Of a DNA stretch of 64,000 bases, positions 63,001 through 64,000 are shown piece after piece (position 1 is the stretch's first letter; each line of letters starts with the position of its first letter). The position numbers were made by a program, and so were the translations under genes. Source of the DNA: Glandiceps talaboti (taxonomy: Eukaryota; Hemichordata; Enteropneusta; Spengelidae); the NCBI RefSeq assembly GCF_964340395.1, contig NC_135565.1, forward strand, positions 14,183,209 through 14,247,208. The letters are read 5' to 3'. The notes under the pieces are model-generated. The model saw nothing but the letters and a program-made list of their open reading frames with translations. It did no database searches and was not told where the DNA came from.

Positions 63001-63648
63001 TAATATAGAAGAAGGTTCCTCTATTCATATGTACAGTGTTATTAATTAATACAATAAATGTATATTTAGGATACAAGTGTTTTAGTTTGCTGAAAGGTTG
63101 AGAAACCTGGTAACAGATGGGGTATTAATCTGGTAAAAGTGGCATATTTACCATACAAAATACCTAATTCGGAGGGAACTCCACTCAAATACCTGGCAAA
63201 CTTAGGTACATAGACTTTGAATATTTTAGGACTCTAATAACAGAGAATGGCAAATTTGGTAAAATTTAGAGTTTCCTAAAAACCAGGGGAACTGACTTGA
63301 GGGGTAGATTTTACTTAAACTTAATACCACTCAATTAAGTACCTTAACAAAAACATTGGAACATACATGTATCTTCTGACCTGATGATACTCTGTTAACA
63401 GGAGAAAGATAGAACTTTTGGAAACCCTTTGAGTTGAGTTTTATTGAGACCATCCAGCTTTCATTTCTGTTGTTTGTACTTACCCAATATTCATTGTTTT
63501 TCTTTTTAACATATCTCCTTCCAGTGGGTGTGTCTGTCTCCGAGATAACTAGTGGGGTATTTTCATCTTGTACAGAATTTGCTGTACTGGTATTGCTGGA
63601 CCCTGAATTACTGGGTGTAAATGTCAACACACTGGTATACTCTGTATT
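54030..63648 (-). CDS. VNX1/CAX-type cation/proton exchanger (CaCA superfamily), N-terminus beyond window
   Basis: Fifteen exons on the minus strand: 63648-63484, 62656-62543, 62253-62182, 61336-61234, 60653-60577, 60014-59950, 59290-59104, 58733-58581, 58133-58050, 57523-57346, 57004-56859, 56364-56270, 55902-55824, 54735-54627, 54106-54030; phases agree throughout and give 567 codons plus stop. A hydrophilic N-terminal segment ([18 protein letters not shown]) leads into membrane helices: [18 protein letters not shown], then [21 protein letters not shown], then the alpha-1 repeat [18 protein letters not shown] and alpha-2 repeat [18 protein letters not shown], each keeping the acidic residue needed for ion binding in CAX proteins. 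The tail is [16 protein letters not shown]. The layout and the TVDG, IPVSK-like and alpha-2 sequences resemble fungal vacuolar VNX1-type exchangers more than NCX or NCKX. Likely role: H+-coupled Ca2+ or monovalent cation transport on an acidic organelle (inferred). The intron after exon 54735-54627 uses a GC donor. Confidence 0.92.
54345..54480 (-). repeat. Dispersed repeat family C, copy 2
   Basis: The inverted partner of 50068-50205, in the exchanger's last intron (GTAATAATGCTGTCAATCTT, AGAGTTGTGTCATTCATGTT). With its partner it brackets 4 kb that includes the exchanger's 3' end. Confidence 0.7.
54781..55378 (-). repeat. 22-37 bp minisatellite in an exchanger intron
   Basis: About 20 units of TTGTGAGGCCATGCCCCACC followed by ATACA or ATACCATGA. 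The open frames here, such as the tryptophan-rich minus-strand one, are by-products of a repeat lacking stops. Confidence 0.9.
55385..55720 (-). repeat. Dispersed repeat family A, inverted copy
   Basis: Reads in reverse relative to 11635-12030: the ACAAGTGTAGCATACTTGGG and TGTGTTCTCTCTAGCCATAC part is at the right and the TACTTGCATGTACAAATGTA part at the left. It lies in an exchanger intron next to the minisatellite. Confidence 0.5.
55860..56110 (-). repeat. Tandem copies of an exchanger exon 5' end (exon 55902-55824)
   Basis: Three units share about 40 exon bases plus the 3' splice site (plus strand ACCTCTATACTGTAATAACA). The true acceptor is at 55903-55904 and the copies at 55998-55999 and 56090-56091, with (AAAC)n between them. 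The copies still read [12 protein letters not shown] and [12 protein letters not shown]. Confidence 0.88.
56630..56830 (+). repeat. (ACAT)n, (CA)n and CACAGA repeats
   Basis: Patchy simple repeats, ending about 28 bp past the donor end of exchanger exon 57004-56859. Confidence 0.9.
57065..57195 (+). repeat. Dispersed repeat family A, truncated copy
   Basis: Only the first third is kept (CTCATGACGTGTGAATACAA ... GTGAGTGAAAGTGCAGCAGA, AAAACACTGCA), antisense to the exchanger, in the intron between exons 57523-57346 and 57004-56859. Confidence 0.6.
58724..58890 (-). repeat. Tandem copies of an exchanger exon 5' end (exon 58733-58581)
   Basis: 72-bp units containing ACCCTGTAAGGTTAA and CATGATCCACAAATGATCTT. 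The true acceptor is at 58734-58735 and copies at 58806-58807 and 58878-58879. In the copies, GGTCTGTG replaces GGTATGTG at the exon start. Confidence 0.8.
58920..59075 (+). repeat. (CATC)n/(CACC)n microsatellite
   Basis: Interrupted CATCCATC and CACCCACC runs, in the exchanger intron just past the donor at 59104. Confidence 0.92.
60810..61016 (+). promoter_or_regulatory. Cluster of three CTCF-like core motifs
   Basis: GACCACTAGGTGGCAGTA (60812-60829), GGCCACTAGGTAGCAGTA (60936-60953) and GACCACTAGGGGGCAGTA (60997-61014), all on the plus strand. The third fits the bilaterian CTCF core CCASYAGRKGGCRS best. Two half-motifs (CACCTAGTGG at 60716 and TTAGTGGTCAA at 60758) precede them. They lie in an exchanger intron. 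Binding is inferred from the motif only. Confidence 0.4.
61290..61515 (-). repeat. Tandem copies of an exchanger exon 5' end (exon 61336-61234)
   Basis: Units share GTATCACCTC, CTGTCTCTGTTCTGTACAG and ACAAGAAAAGAATTGCT. The true acceptor is at 61337-61338 and copies at 61409-61410 and 61493-61494. The intronic part AACAAGAAAAGAATTGCT is nearly identical in all three. Confidence 0.85.
61752..61975 (+). pseudogene. Decayed LINE reverse-transcriptase fragment in an exchanger intron
   Basis: Reading one frame gives [16 protein letters not shown], then [19 protein letters not shown] and [14 protein letters not shown]. This is the well-known thumb-side region of jockey/CR1-like RTs (LVRPxLEYxSxVWDP ... 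FV...Y.R..SV..ML..LQWPTL..RR). Two in-frame stops are present, the first at the expected Arg (TGA, as from CGA decay). It is antisense to the host gene and non-functional. Confidence 0.7.
62830..63360 (+). repeat. Dispersed repeat family D in the first exchanger intron
   Basis: At least two diverged copies of the family (62830-62985 and 63060-63360), with strings TCATTTTACCAGGGTCCCCA, AGGTTCCCAACCTTACC and CCTTAACAAAAACATTGGA. Confidence 0.4.
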
Positions 63649-63866
63649 CTGTGTGACAGAAAGATGGTAAATTTACTTTAAAAAAAAATAACAACTTTCT
63701 ATCTTTGTAATTTTGATTTACAATTTCAGTTGAGTTGTTAATCATATGCCACAACAAGCTATCAATTAAGTTACTAATAGTTTTAGTACAAGCAGTGACA
63801 CAAAGTGTTGTATTTTGATTTTACCAAATGGTAATTAAGCCCAGTTCGAGTTAAGCTTGTGACCTA

Positions 63867-63868
<2 letters not shown>

Positions 63869-63907
<39 letters not shown>
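63869..63907 (+). repeat. (GT)n microsatellite
   Basis: About 19 GT units near the right edge. Confidence 0.95.
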
Positions 63908-63911
<4 letters not shown>

Positions 63912-64000
63912 TTCCTATTTTCTCCAGTAGTTGTAGTCCCTACCCCATCTTGTATGTTATAAAAACTCAGTTTTCATGTCACACTGCTACTATTATGTTA

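Overview
This is nuclear DNA of an animal with many introns, most likely a marine invertebrate bilaterian. The evidence is consensus GT-AG introns of 0.3 to 3 kb, AT-rich introns loaded with micro- and minisatellites, fold-back (MITE-like) elements, tRNA-derived SINEs and decayed LINE fragments, and gene families typical of such animals: a TIR-CARD immune-type protein and a VNX1/CAX-type cation/H+ exchanger. Nothing prokaryotic is present. Gene models were built by hand from ORFs, splice sites, phase continuity and remembered family similarity; no search was run.

Layout, left to right. (1) 1154-11215, minus: the 5' part of a class II PI 3-kinase (PIK3C2 type), from the long disordered N-terminus through the Ras-binding domain to the start of the C2 domain; the kinase part lies beyond the left edge. 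(2) 18248-25644, plus: a complete nucleobindin (signal peptide, two EF hands, Gln/Ala-rich tail). (3) 30767-32500, minus: an unrecognised multi-pass membrane protein in one coding exon, with a Gly-rich loop encoded by a trinucleotide repeat. (4) 35619-42177, plus: a complete GATD1/PDDC1 orthologue in eight exons. (5) 46303-49167, minus: a TIR-like plus CARD protein, with a possible further upstream coding exon at 49551-49728. (6) 54030-63648, minus: the last fifteen exons (567 codons) of a VNX1/CAX-like exchanger with both alpha repeats; its N-terminus lies beyond the right edge. The genes have unrelated jobs (endocytic lipid kinase, Golgi/secreted Ca-binding protein, DJ-1-superfamily protein, immune adaptor, ion antiporter), so no shared pathway is suggested.

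Intergenic gaps (11.2-18.2, 25.6-30.8, 32.5-35.6, 42.2-46.3 and 49.2-54.0 kb) hold repeats: palindromic MITEs, several dispersed families with two or more copies in the window, LINE remnants, SINEs and tandem arrays.

The most unusual signal is recurrent. In five introns of three genes (PIK3C2, GATD1 and three in the exchanger) the 3' splice site and the first bases of the downstream exon are tandemly duplicated one to four times into the upstream intron; nucleobindin shows a related, more rearranged case. Eleven of the twelve copies I traced keep an AG at the acceptor position and a twelfth has decayed; all eleven that could be read meet an in-frame stop before the real exon. They look like decoy or poison 3' splice sites. 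A second signal is a cluster of CTCF-like core motifs in one exchanger intron.
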